Shown here one piece after another: positions 29,249 to 41,308 of a stretch of 64,000 nucleotides of DNA (its first letter is position 1; every line of letters starts with the position of its first letter). Both the position numbers and the translations under genes were made by a program. Origin of the DNA: Turnera subulata (Eukaryota; Streptophyta; Magnoliopsida; Malpighiales; Passifloraceae); assembly GCA_028386065.3 (NCBI GenBank), contig JAKUCV010007447.1, forward strand, positions 1-64,000, read 5' to 3'. The notes under the pieces are model-generated. The model was not told where the DNA came from. It ran no database searches and saw nothing but the letters and a program-made list of their open reading frames with translations.

Positions 29249-30379
29249 TCATCTCCCCTTTATACAAAGTAGCTTCAACAACTGAGGGGCGTCCTCATAG
29301 CAATTCACATACTTCTTCAGGAAGCTCTCATTATGAATACCCTAGGCGAGTAGGAATTCTTCTTAATCAATTCCTTTGACAAAAGGAATTGAATAACAGA
29401 ATCCCTGGGCACAATTCTCCTCTCCAAGCTAAATGAGAAAGCATTCGGGTATCTGGCAATAACAGAGAGGTCCCAACCTAATTTGTTAACAAAAATATCC
29501 ATCACACCCGAGATTTTTTCCTCTGAACAGGTCATACACCAAGGATATCTCTTAAACATCCCAAGAACCTCTTCCTCAGTCCAGCCCCACCTCTTATACA
29601 CTTCTAGCTTCTTTCTCCAACTGGATTTGCTATGTGCATCAAGGGCTTTCAATCCCACAACAAACTTTACATTCAAAGGACTAAAACCCATCTTTTTGAG
29701 TTCCTCCACGTTCTTTTCTATCCTGTCCAAAGATGCCACCGCATGAGAATGATACATTAGTATCCAGGCAATATTTGAATCCGTGAATCCTTCTCCTCGC
29801 AAAAATTTGATGATAATTGCCATATGGGAGTCAAAATTCTTATTGAACAAATTGCTACCGTACTTAAGAGAAGTGATGACCTTTCGATCAGACTGCAGTA
29901 CATCCCTCAGGAAGTTATAAAGAGGGATCACTTTGTTTAAGCTTCTGCTCAAAAGCTCAGGATTCCTATACAACATCAATGCAAGATCCCGCGTTGAAGT
30001 ACCTTTAGAGATAAAAAAACTCTATCTTGGGAGATATAGTACGGACACGGTACAAAAGAATATTAGGGTTTCTCTTGACGACTTTGGAGGTTTCGGTCTG
30101 GGAGAAACCATGAGCACTGAAGAAGTTGATGACAGAGTCAGGTTTTTCAGGGCCATCAAAATGGAGATACTTAGAAGCTGAAGAAGCAGATTCTAACGAG
30201 AACCCACATCTGTTGACTAGATAAGAGACTTTAAATGAATCCTCTTTACTTGCTGTGCTGCTGGGATTGCTGTAGTTTCGGGAGAAATAAGGTTTGTGGG
30301 TTTGTGGAAACATGGGATTCTTAAAATTCCCATGGCGGATATAAGTTTTGAACAGTGAATTAAACATGACCAATAGCAC
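29249..30379 (-). pseudogene. Divergent mTERF gene copy 7, two single-base frameshifts
   Basis: A near-complete copy of the second mTERF type in the cluster: 30379-30005 encodes the N-terminus and first repeats ('SYLVNRCGFSLESASSASKYL', 'HGFSQTETSKVVKRNPNIL'), and 29979-29317 the remainder ('DLALMLYRNPELL' to 'SVIQFLLSKELIKKNSYSPRVF'). An extra T in a seven-T run near 30013 breaks the frame. A one-base loss near 29330 cuts off a C-terminus that is still readable in the next frame ('KKYVNCYEDAPQLLKL', stop at 29249). Everything else fits a ~365-residue mTERF. Homopolymer errors could explain the first break, so it may be functional in the real genome. Otherwise it is a recent pseudogene. Confidence 0.75.
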
Positions 30380-30599
30380 TTAACTAACCTTTTGTTGTGA
30401 GGATTTGGCTTATGTACTTAAAATTGCACCATATTGAGGGTCCTGGTCTCTTTCACCTCCTGCTTGCTCGGTTCCATCGCTACTAGGTTTTTGTTCAGAT
30501 GCCGGAGAGAAAGAAAACCAATTGAAGTTGGAAGATTGAGGTTGATGGAAACTAAAATTCTTTTGGACTACTTTTTTGGGCTTTAAGCCCATCTCGTGG

Positions 30600-31790
30600 C
30601 ATTTGGTAGTCTAATCTATTAGTGATTAGTCCAAACATAAAAGCCCAACCTCGTCTCCTATTTTGTCAATTTGAGATTATTCCTTCTTTTCTCCCCGGTG
30701 ACAAAACTTAGTCGTCCATTCTTCCATTTCTATTTCACCTGGAAACGGAAATTGAGGAATAAACATCCTTGACAATAAGAAGAGTAAGATGTATGTAGGT
30801 TACGACATTCAATGCTGGAAGTCAGGCAAAAAATTATTGTTTTTTGGGATCGCAAATTTGTCATAATATTACTATTAAGAACATTAAGAATAAAACAAAG
30901 TATGGTATCAAATTGGAGGGAAAAAATAATCATTATAGTTTTAATATGGATTAGATCTTTAAGAAATATAGAAATCTGTTTCATATTTAAAGTGTGAGTG
31001 GTCCTAATTAATCCCTTAAAATAACTGAGACTCTGAGAGACATGAGACATCCTTCTTTTTTTAGTAACTAGCTAGATACCTTGTAGCATGCATTTTCTGT
31101 ACAACATTTCTAATTATTGGTTGAATGTTAAGAGAGGAGGGGACATTTTAATCAATTACTATTGTTGACAGCATGTTGAGGATCACTACTAAAACATAAT
31201 ATATGACATCAAAAGCAATGTCATTAACATTTTGCAAAGGAAATATTCCCCTTGTACTGGTGATTCGTATTCATTGCAAATAAGTTACTCCCAAATTGCA
31301 TACACATGAGGGAAAAAAAAAAACGTCTTGGAAAAACCCAATTCCTTCTAATGGTAGTGTTAGACCATTGGTAATTTATAATGTTCCGTACAGATTCTTT
31401 TTTTTTTTTTGCCAGACTATATTGCAGAGTTAAAATTAGGCCATGGGTAATTTCAAAATTTGCACCTTCCCCATACAGCCAGCTTCATGGATTATTACAC
31501 TTGACATATTGCCCCCTTCCCTACAAGTAAGCTCCTTAAAGATGAGGGGCAAAAGAGAAAACTTACTAACATAGCACTAGCAGCCACTCTTTAAAGCTCG
31601 CATACCCAAAAAAAGGCCCAAGAACTCACTGCAAAGACTGAAGATGGGTCGCCGACATTTTGGTTGATAAATAAGATACGGTTGCTACACTCCAAAACTA
31701 TGCAAATGCAAGCAAATCTTTAAAACGCCCAATTGTGGCCAAAACCTTGTCCAAGTCAAACAGATACTCTCTCTCTAGTCTCTCTACCAC
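30600..31790. other. Intergenic; holds 31145-31385 duplicate
   Basis: No gene seen. The 31145-31385 part is the partner of 24010-24240. It marks the right edge of recognisable cluster duplication. Confidence 0.5.
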
Positions 31791-32650
31791 TTTTTGCCAC
31801 CTGATGACCGGTTACTCCCACTCCCTCTTATCGCAATCACCCTTTCCTCTCCTACTGGCTATACCCGGTCATCTCCTTTTTTTTTACCCGCTGTACAAAT
31901 AATTATTACACGCATTTATAGACCCGGCACCTACCACCAAAAAAAGCACACCCCCTCCCATCCAAAGTCATTCCCTGATTCAGACACCCATGTCAAATCC
32001 ATCACCGCCGTACGTTTTGGGAGGCAACGTATTGTCCGTTGATTTATACAACTATTTACCCCTCAACTGAATGTAACTGAAACAACCTGATGTCGTGTTT
32101 ATCCTCTATAACTACCGGTCTACTCGCTGGTAAAAGCGTTGAACTCCACGTGCCTCCTTTTCTTTTTTTTTTTTAATATATATAGCTATCATAAGCTTGC
32201 TTCCATTTTATTTTTTTAAAACGCACACGCAAAAGAAGAAGAAGCTTGTTTCCATTAGGTAAAAATTGTGGTTGGAGATTCAATCAAGGCCAGTGGAAGA
32301 AATTATTTTGGCGATTAGCTCGATACCGCTCTAGTATTAAAAAAAAATCAGTGAAATTCTCTATATTAATAATTAAATCAAAAAATTACAGAACCTACTA
32401 TATCATCATAATCCAACATTATTAAAATTTATTATTGTAACAATCTGTTTAGTATTAACCTACCTATGGTTTTTGGTCCAGCTATCTGAAACTATATACA
32501 GGACCAATTATTTCAAATTTTAGCACTATTAGATGCGTTATTGGAAATAATTTCTTTTTCAAATATGAGTTTCATACGTATTACTTAATTAACCAAAATC
32601 CCATGCTAAGGAACAAGCATCCTTATACAATGGAAATAATCTTTCTGATG
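31790..32650. other. Intergenic, no gene seen
   Basis: Low-complexity AT-rich DNA with short open frames lacking homology. Nothing supported. Confidence 0.4.
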
Positions 32651-32667
32651 TTACATATTCCATATAT

Positions 32668-32855
32668 TTTTTTTTTGATTCCCCACCCGGTATCAGAAGC
32701 TTTGCCCCGACTAATCCGGATTCGACCAGCGTCGCGCACCTGAGTATGGTGGGTGAGTCTCCCAATGGGAATTTTCTGCATACACAAGGACTTGAACCCG
32801 AGACCTTGCTTAAGCGGAACCAAATCGATTACTACTTGGACCAACCCCACATTGG
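32668..32855 (-). mobile_element. SINE (tRNA-derived, 188 bp)
   Basis: Exact 16-bp direct repeats TACATATTCCATATAT at 32652-32667 and 32856-32871 flank it. On the minus strand the 5' part has an A-box-like segment (TTGGTCCAAGTAG, ~32835-32847) and a clear B box (GGTTCAAGTCC, ~32784-32794). The body ends in GGGGAATC and an A-run next to the left duplication. Length and ends fit plant SINEs. The perfect duplication suggests recent insertion. Confidence 0.9.
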
Positions 32856-33548
32856 TACATATTCCATATATATAAAATAGATAATTAACCTCAACTACAA
32901 ACAAAAGCTTTTTTCTTTTTCTTTTTTTGTCAGGCCGTGATCACGCTCTTTAGAGAGGAACGCAGGAAGATTACAAAGCCACGAGGTTTAACGCTTTCGT
33001 TTACACGCGGCGGCTATTGCTTGGTTCATCCAAAAAGTGTGGCATCCCGGAGATCTTTTTATCTTAATTTCAACGTCAAAAATCCTACTATGATTACCTT
33101 GATTTTGTCTTGTTACTGTTACGGGTCGTGGTTCTGAGAAAATTATAAAGATTAACAAACAAACCCATGATTTGTCCATAATTAAGAAAGTAGTAAAAAG
33201 AAAAAAAAAAGGGTAAAGAAAAGGGGGGCTACCGCGAAAAGGGTGTCATAAAGGGAAAGGCCACTAAAAGGATTCGTGGGTTGCATTGCATTACCGACTC
33301 CAAATGCAAACGCTATTACCATTAATGTTTTATAAGGCTTTAACTTTGAATAAGTTGGGCCAACCAACTTCACTGTCTATTTGTTAGAAATAGTATCAAA
33401 TTTAAAGTGCCCACCCCACTGTTTTTAGTCAGCCAAGCATGAATTGAAGAGTAATAATATCTTGATTTCTTTTTGGATGCGTAGCGTTGGGAATTAGAAC
33501 ATGTGCCTTAAAAGACTTTCTAATTCGGTCGATTTGCTCATTCGAGAG

Positions 33549-33759
33549 GGATTTGGATCCTCTCCAGTACAGTATTCAACAGGAGAGATCCTGTTAAATA
33601 AATATCGTTGATTTGTTTAATCAATGGCTCTAAAATATGTAAGGTAAGAAAAACTAAAAAAATTAAATAAGGTAAAAATAAATTCTCACCATTGATTTTG
33701 AAAATCATGACCACGATTCAACCAACAGGACATAACTTTACAGGAGAGGATCTCAATCC
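33549..33759. mobile_element. MITE, Mutator-like (211 bp, 9-bp TSD)
   Basis: Terminal inverted repeats GGATTTGGATCCTCTCCAGTA (left) and, reading inward on the other strand, GGATTGAGATCCTCTCCTGTA (right), 18 of 21 matching. They are flanked by identical 9-bp ATTCGAGAG (33540-33548 and 33760-33768). AT-rich interior with no coding. The 9-bp duplication is typical of Mutator-type MITEs. Confidence 0.8.
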
Positions 33760-33789
33760 ATTCGAGAGATAGAAAAAAAAAAATGTGTC

Positions 33790-36180
33790 AATGTCCATCT
33801 AATCGACAGTACAATCTTTTTGTCAAGCTGATTTGACCCTTATTTTATTGAGAAGGTGATCAGTAAAAGAAACTTTTCATTTAGATATGAAAAACTTCCG
33901 CTTTTATTTTCCTTAACGGCAAGATATTAAAAGATGTAGTGTGGTGATGATAATGTTTCCCAATCAATACGTGCCCGCTATGATAGGAAAAATACTGTCT
34001 TTAAAAGTTTATCTCACCTTGGACTCTCATTATTGCTGTTTTATGGAAGTTATAATGACGAAGGATTGAAGTTGCAGCGCGTCAAAATTATAAAATGTTT
34101 CACAAGATAACATGTTCTCCCTCCCGGAGCTTAAAATAAAACTATAGTGGAAATATAGACACCTTTCTTTTGGGTTAATGAATACTTGGAAACAGATTGC
34201 AATAGGGTTGATGGTGAAGTTGGGTTTACAAACAATTGAGTGAATTTTGTTATACATAACATTACTTTTTTTCTTCGAAGATATATGACATTACTTCAAG
34301 ATTTAAAATTATATTTATGGATTGTTTGCAGCTCATAACTAATGGATTGTTTGTTTGAAACTAGCTAAGGATCTTTTTTTTTTATGCTAATAGCTAAGGA
34401 TTTAATGTCTTACCAATTGGCATTAGGTAGGGTGGTAATCTGTGCTAAATTTCCTTTAAATCTTATGTCGTATATATAGTAATTATGTTTTGTAATAGTG
34501 ATTCCACCAAAGTGTAACACATGGAATTAAGGAACCACGGAGAGAAATTAGTTTAATGACCTGCTAGTATAAAAAACCTAGTATTTTTTAATCTTTTTTT
34601 TTCATATACTACCAATGGGTGTGACAATATAATATAATGCTGCTAAAAGTTTATCTCTTATTGTATGTGCTAATGTTGCTTAGAAAAAATAAATTAGTAT
34701 ATTGATGTCTTTTATATATTAGGTAGGTAAATTTATACGTGGACTATAGAGATGTGAGATGGAAGAATATGATATTGGACATCTCCTCAGTAGGACAAAG
34801 GGTTTTATTAAATTGGTGAACTTCAAAAAAAACATAGGATTTAAAGTTCGGAATAGGTCAATTGGTGAACTTCACACAGCATGATGCAATTGGAGAGTTC
34901 AACCGGATCGAGAAGTGGACGGTTATGCAAATGGGCAAACTAATTAATTCTATCAATTATAATTGCAACTTGTTATTCTCTTTGATCACTTGATTAGTGG
35001 CTGCTTGAACAGCGTACATTTGTACAACTTGTAACGTGACTGATATCAATAGCATCTCAAGCCACTGTTTTTATGGATTGGTATATTAAATATAACACAC
35101 AGTTTGATGATACCACAAATCATACAAGTTGAAATACAATTATATGTTACATATTTTATCCCTGATTTCATCTAGAACTATACATTGCTCGATATTAGTT
35201 TTTAATCCTTAGCAATATAAGGCCCAATAATGTACCATTTCCGAATTGAGTTTTTTAGACGAATAATATTTTTTTCAGGTATAGATGAAGCGAACAAATT
35301 ACATGCATGGATAAGCTATTTTTTCCCAGTCCAGAACTATCCATCCAATAAAATTCCTAAATTTCTTGTCATTTATTGAAGGCACCAATCAAATTTTCTG
35401 TACATGTGTACTGGCTTTCCAACTGAAGAAAAGCCAACCTCGCACAAGTGTCGAAAAAGAGTTGGAAGAAAACTACCTCTGTAGCCTTAATAAAAAGCAC
35501 GATTTCAATAACAAAAATCAAAATTTAGCTGCAAATTTTGGATTTGAGCTCCATATCTAACATAAATACGAGATTGCAGGATATTTTATCAAATAAAAAA
35601 AATAATAATAACGCCCGCTGATGTTCAGATGGTTATTATAGGAAGCTAGTAGTAAAAAAATGTAAAATGTGTCACTTTTTTTTTTTTTCCAAATGGGAAG
35701 CACCCGAAAATACCCAACAACAGCAGTAAATAGTTCCCCACTTTCCCCCTTTTTGCTGCTTTCCAACTCCAAGGAAGATCCTCTTTTCATGCCACGTTTA
35801 CACCCCACGCACTCACACACACACTCTCACACAGAGAGGATTAGTTTAATTGGTTTTTTATATTAAAGAATCAATTAATTTAATCCTCTGACTAAAACTA
35901 AACCTTTTTGTAATAAAAACCTCGGAACAAAAGTACAACTTTGTCACCCCTCACAATCTCTGTGCCGCCACTACATCGCTCTCCACGAAAAAAGAAAAGG
36001 ACATTCTCGTCACTTCAGAAACCGCAACTGCCACACACACACTAAACTAAACTAAATTAAATTAAACTAACTCAACAGGGGGAGTAGTAGTACTTAATTA
36101 GTAAATTATAGTAATCTGTTTTATTTCTTTATTTCTATTTATTTATTTGTTAGGCTTAAAAAACATGCGTATACATTTGG
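33790..36180. other. Gene-poor AT-rich intergenic DNA
   Basis: Short frames only and no recognisable gene, transposon ends or RNA. CA/CT-rich short repeats occur at 35805-35835. The last ~250 bp is the promoter of the CCCH zinc-finger gene. Confidence 0.45.
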
Positions 36181-36184
36181 CGCG

Positions 36185-36190
36185 TATAAA
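36185..36190 (+). promoter_or_regulatory. TATA box of CCCH zinc-finger gene
   Basis: TATAAA in GCGCGTATAAAAACC. Transcription would start near 36215-36225, giving a 5' leader of about 540 nt rich in GA/CT repeats (36371-36403 is a pure GA-type run; CT-rich 36535-36575). Confidence 0.6.
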
Positions 36191-36370
36191 AACCACCAAC
36201 ACAAAACACATCCCTCAACGAAAGATCAAAAACCCATCCCCCTTTGAAAACTGATAGAGTGAGAGTGAAAGAGAGAGAACGTAGAGAGTAGAGAGAGAGA
36301 CGCAAAACCAAAACCAAAAACTAAAAAACCAAACAAACAAACACAGTGTGGGTGTGTGTGTGTGACTGTA

Positions 36371-36403
36371 AGGAGAGGGAGAGAGAGAGAGAGAGAGAGA
36401 GAG
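36371..36403 (+). repeat. GA microsatellite in 5' UTR
   Basis: Run of (GA)n with minor interruptions, inside the inferred untranslated leader of the zinc-finger gene. Confidence 0.85.
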
Positions 36404-36763
36404 AAGAAAAACAAAAACAAAAACAAAAAAACTAAACCAAAAAAACGGAATCGGAGAAAAAGGGAAATCTCCCTAAAAACGAAACCTCTTTTTTGGGTTT
36501 TTTTCAGTCTTGTTGTGTCTTGTCACACACTATTATCTCCTTCTCTCTTTTTCTCTTTCTCTTTCTCTTTGTCTCTGTGTGTGTGTGTGGCTAGTTTCTC
36601 TCTCTACAACTTCCACGGAGCGAGAACGCAACGTCATTTGATCGGTTTACTTGATAGCTCGAGGAGAGTGACGGTCCTCCCGGTGGTGGGTTCTGGGTAC
36701 TCCGTTGGCGACCCGGTTCCGCGAATTTCGGGGAAGGGGGGAGTCCCGTCCGTACATAGATAC

Positions 36764-39700
36764 ATGGACCGGTACGGTCGGGCCCAGGAGGGGTCGCAGC
36801 CGGATCCGTCGCCGGAATGGACCGGCCCTGGGCCGGAAACCGGGCTCGAAGGTCAGCTCACTGCAACCTGCATTCCATTTCCGGGTCCGGTTCATTGAAT
36901 GCCGTACCTGAAAAACGATGATCTCGTGGCTCTTTGATTAGTATTGCGTGTACGTTTTGTTTTGTTTCCTTTTTTTTTTTTCTCCTGATTGCTTGTTTCG
37001 GTTCTGTGTGTGTGAAGAGGGCGTGTGGCAGTTACAGTTAGGGGAAGGGGAATCCGGGTATCCGGAGCGACCCGATGAGCCGGACTGTATCTATTACTTG
37101 AGGACCGGATTGTGCGGGTACGGGTCGAGGTGCCGGTTCAATCATCCACGCGACCGTGCCGCGGTAAATTTTGGATCAATTTCTGATTTCATCTTGTGCG
37201 TGTGTGATCCTGGAATGTCTCTTCCTGGTTTAATTGGGTTTGATTTTGTGGGTTTCGTTTTGATTCGGATTGCTGTGTAATTTACTAATTTAAGTTTCTT
37301 TTTTATAGAATTGTTAGTTTTTGCAGTTGTGAGGTGATTGATGGTTAAGGGTTTCATGCCATGTAGTTGATGTTGATGATTGATGTTGTTTTGGTTAGGT
37401 TTTGGGAGCTGCAAGAGCTGGTGGGGGAGAGTTTCCGGAGAGGGTGGGTCAGCCCATTTGCCAGGTTCGTGAATTTGGTTGCTTATAGTGTTACAGAGCT
37501 CGGGATGTATGCCTATTGTTGATCTTGGACAATGTACATTAAGTGAATGGTTGGTTGTTTTTGGGTTTTGTTTACTTAATATGTGAGTTAATGGTAGAGC
37601 TAGAGTTTTTCTTGTTGTGGCGAGCCTGGCAGTATTTGGGAGTTGTGATTGTACTAATGCAGTGACCTCATAACTTGATCTGCAGTATTACATGCGGACG
37701 GGAACGTGCAAATTTGGTGCTTCCTGCAAGTATCACCATCCGAAGCAGGGCACTGATTCTGTCAGCCCCGTGTCATTAAACTATTATGGATACCCATTAC
37801 GCCCGGTTCGTATAGGTTTTGATTTTTTTTTTAAATTTCCTGTTCTCATAGTTTTCTGCTGGATTTATGGCTTCTGGTTCACTAAAAAGTAGAGATCTAA
37901 CTGATAACAGGGTGAAAAAGAATGCACATACTATGTGAAAACAGGACAGTGTAAGTTTGGTGCAACATGTAAATTTCATCACCCACAGCCAGCTAACATT
38001 CAAATTCCAGCGCAATCAGTGCCTCCTCAAGTTTCACCTGTGCCAGCCCCTCTCCCTGCACCTGCAGTTTATCCAACAGTGCAGTCTCCTTCTGGACCTT
38101 CATCTCAGCAGTACGGTGTAGTAGTTGCCAGGCCTCCTCTGTTGCCTGGCTCATATATACAGGGTCCTTATGGTCCTTTGCTTTTGCCCCCAGGAGTCGT
38201 TTCTTATCCGAGTTGGAGTCCCTATCCGGTGAGTGAATCAAAGCTTACTTTGCCCCTAAAATTTGTCAAATTCTGATGTCTGTTTAGTATGAATTGTAAT
38301 GCATCTTTCATGCTGCAGCCACCTGTAAGTCCTGTTGCCTCTGCGAGCACTCAGCCTGCGGTTGGGTCTGGTTCGGTGTATGGTGTATCACAACTGTCTT
38401 CTTCAGCCCCTGCTTACACTGGAGCTTATCAACCAATGCCAACTACAATTGGTCCTTCCAGCAGTAGCCAGAAGGAACAGACCTTTCCGGAGAGACCTGG
38501 TCAACCAGAATGTCAGTATTATATGAAAACGGGGGATTGCAAATTCGGATCTTCATGTAGATACCACCATCCACCGGAGTTGATTGCACCAAAGACAAAT
38601 GTTGTGCTTAGCCCCATGGGCCTTCCTCTACGTCCAGTAAGCATATTCTGAGAACCCTTTTGCATTTGATGCTTTAAGCCGGGGCACATGTCACTGGCTT
38701 GATGTCAACTAAAGTTGTCAGTTGCCCTAGTGATTTCCTTTTCATCTGTCTATTGTTCCCTTCCTGTACTAGAATTATTTCACATGCGCTTAACCTTGAA
38801 TTTTCTATACAAATGTTTAAGTAATCTCAGTGAACTCTGGGAGCTTATCCAGGTTGTTGATTATATAATAGTATCTGTGGTGTGTGGAAGTTTTGTTGGA
38901 AATGTCCCTTAGTGATATTTCTCTTTTTATTGAAAATTTGTTTTTTTACAAAGCACTGCCTACTTCTGTGGTCCTGATTTCTCTTGTTATGTGTCTAAAC
39001 TGTAAAAAACTTTGAAACACTTTGCTTCTTTCTCCTGTCCTTAGCTAAAGTTTCCCAACTAAATGTGATGTCTTAATGTTCTTTTGTTGGAACGAATACC
39101 AATTACTTTATTATACTAATTTTTAGTACAATTATACTAATTTTTAGTACAACTCAATGCATGCTCCTTCAATGCAATGAACCATGTTCATTATCTGGAA
39201 TTATAACCTTTCCTTCTCCTTTTTCTTCGTTGTCATGGTCGAAATGCTCCTAATTGAATATTCAGTTTCTATCTTTTTCTTTCTCTCTCTCTGTTTTTCA
39301 TGTTTTTGCACTGTCACATGCGTTTCATCTCCATGCACTAATCACGCCTATGCCTTTTAGTTTATCATATGGGTGGAGCATTTTTCATCATGAGCTGAAT
39401 AAGAGGAATTGGACTGTGAGGAGTTCTTGACTGGAATGTATTCATGCAAAAAGCTTGAGGCTGAAGAGGAATTTCTATGATTTCTTCTTCTTCTTCTTCT
39501 TTTTTTTTTTTTCTTTATAAAAAAGCATTAATACGATATTCAATGTTACTCTTTTGGTCATTTGTTGCAAGTTTAGAGGTAGGGTTCCACTTTGCTTGTG
39601 TTTAGTGGATTACCATATATAAGATCAATTTGGATAGGAAATCCAGCCCGGCTTGCAAATTTGGAACAAAAAAGTTTCACTTGCTGAATCATGAAGTTTT

Positions 39701-41308
39701 TGTGTGCATGAAATAATAGTAAGAGGAATCCAAAAAGGTAATATATGGATTCGTGAAGCTTCCAATTATTCTTTTCGTTTGGTTGAACTTTGCAACCTAG
39801 GGTAGTTGTAACAGTCTCGATTCTATGATTCTCATTTTTTTTTTCCATCTTTTTTGTCAAGATAACCATTCATCGCTGTGGATTCAACTAAGTTTTGTAT
39901 GACAAGGAGACGATGTTTAACATTAAATAATACAACTATGGGATATTCTGATTTTTACTGAATTTGATTGGGTACTGGGAGAGTTTTGTTGTGTTGTCAA
40001 GCGTGCTTGATTTCTGGCTATAATTATATGTGAGCTAATAGGGAAGGGATAAGGCACATGGTGTACGCAATTCTGGCTTGCAATTTGGTTGCTAAAAGTA
40101 GACGTTCTCATCTATTCCTTTGAGCATCATTTCACTTTGATTGCTCCATGTTTACTAGTTTCTTATCCCTGAAGCAGAACTTTACATTAGTTGTTAGGTC
40201 TGTGCATACTCGGCTAAAGCAGACCCAAAGAAACAGGTTTTGTCTGTACTTTTCTGTGTTTTGAAGCTCAAACATATAGGCGCTGCACAAGGGCAATCAT
40301 CCCATTGAATGTTTGGTCATGGTATGTATAAGCAGGTACTTTTAGGACTCGCAACAATGCGATAGAAATTCTTAGCATACTCTATCAAATCTGTTGGCAT
40401 GATGCCATGCATCTGCAAAAGCTTTATTGTTGATCAGTTTATCAGTTTTTCTGAACCATTTTTTCTGTACATCTTCAGCTTTGTGTTCTTTAGTTTTCGC
40501 TCGTGGTATGAACATTCAGTTTATGTTTGTGTTCCATGTGTCTGGTTATCCTACTTCTGCTAGCTGCGGATGTTCTAGTCTTTTGGGTTGGCACTTGCAG
40601 AATCTCCGGGCTGTGTGTTAGAAGTTCTTGGGAACTCCTCTCTTCTATGCTGTCTTTGGCTGTTTTTCTCCCCTCTATTTTTGCTTCTTCTTTAAGGATT
40701 TCTTCTTTGTGTTTTTCCAATGCGTGCTATGAGTGCTTTAAATCTTTGGTATTGCTAGGGTTGTGTCCTGTTTGTGTAAATGTTTCTTCCGAATACTAAA
40801 CTTATTGTCATTAACTCATTTAATCAGTTTCCTTGATGCCGCTTCATTTCAATTCTTTTGTGCCACAGTTTGGATTTTAAACCCTCCTTGTAATTTCATC
40901 ATAGGGTCTGATATCTCTTTTTATGTTTAAAATCAGGGCGCACCAACTTGCACTCACTATTCTCAACGTGGGCAATGCAAGTTTGGAGCTGCATGCAGAT
41001 TTGATCATCCAATGGGAACGTTGAGTTACAGTCCGTCCGCATCTTCTCTTGCCGATATGCCAGTTGCACCCTATCCTGTAGGCTCTTCAATTGGTACCCT
41101 TGCCCCTTCATCTTCCTCTTCAGAGTTGCGACCTAAAGTTATTTTAGGATCCAACAGTATGTCTTCTTCAACGAGCACATCTACTGGGTCAATTGGCTCA
41201 ATTCTCTCTAGGGGCGGATCTGTTCCTCCACCGAGTGTGCAACAGTCTACCCAGGGTTCTGGCCCTTCAACTGGCAGCAGCGGCACTGAGGCCCGCAGCT
41301 CAAGCTAA
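36764..41308 (+). CDS. Five-finger CCCH zinc-finger protein (ZFN type, 475 aa, 7 exons)
   Basis: Exons 36764-36851, 37018-37163, 37399-37464, 37686-37805, 37911-38228, 38319-38636 and 40937-41308; all junctions are GT-AG and all phases agree. The protein has five C-x8-C-x5-C-x3-H fingers: C53-C62-C68-H72, C99-C108-C114-H118, C145-C154-C160-H164, C311-C320-C326-H330 and C357-C366-C372-H376. This is the arrangement (three plus two, split by a Pro/Ser-rich linker) of plant ZFN1-like proteins, reported to bind nucleic acid, mostly RNA or single-stranded DNA. The N-terminus is short and polar, and the last ~100 residues are Ser/Thr/Gly-rich. Intron 3 splits finger 2 just after its first Cys. Intron 6 is 2.3 kb. 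The start was chosen as the first ATG in frame with exon 2, '[10 protein letters not shown]'. Confidence 0.93.
38637..40936 (+). other. Large intron 6 of the zinc-finger gene
   Basis: 2.3 kb, T-rich, GTAAGC donor and CAG acceptor. Contains a CTT run (39485-39500) and no obvious coding or complete transposon. Confidence 0.75.

Noticed and set aside
32784..32847. Possible tRNA gene (A and B boxes)
   Set aside because: No cloverleaf or acceptor stem; the boxes belong to a SINE with target duplications.
36948..37280. 110-codon frame as a separate zinc-finger gene
   Set aside because: It is exon 2 of the seven-exon CCCH gene read through into introns on both sides.
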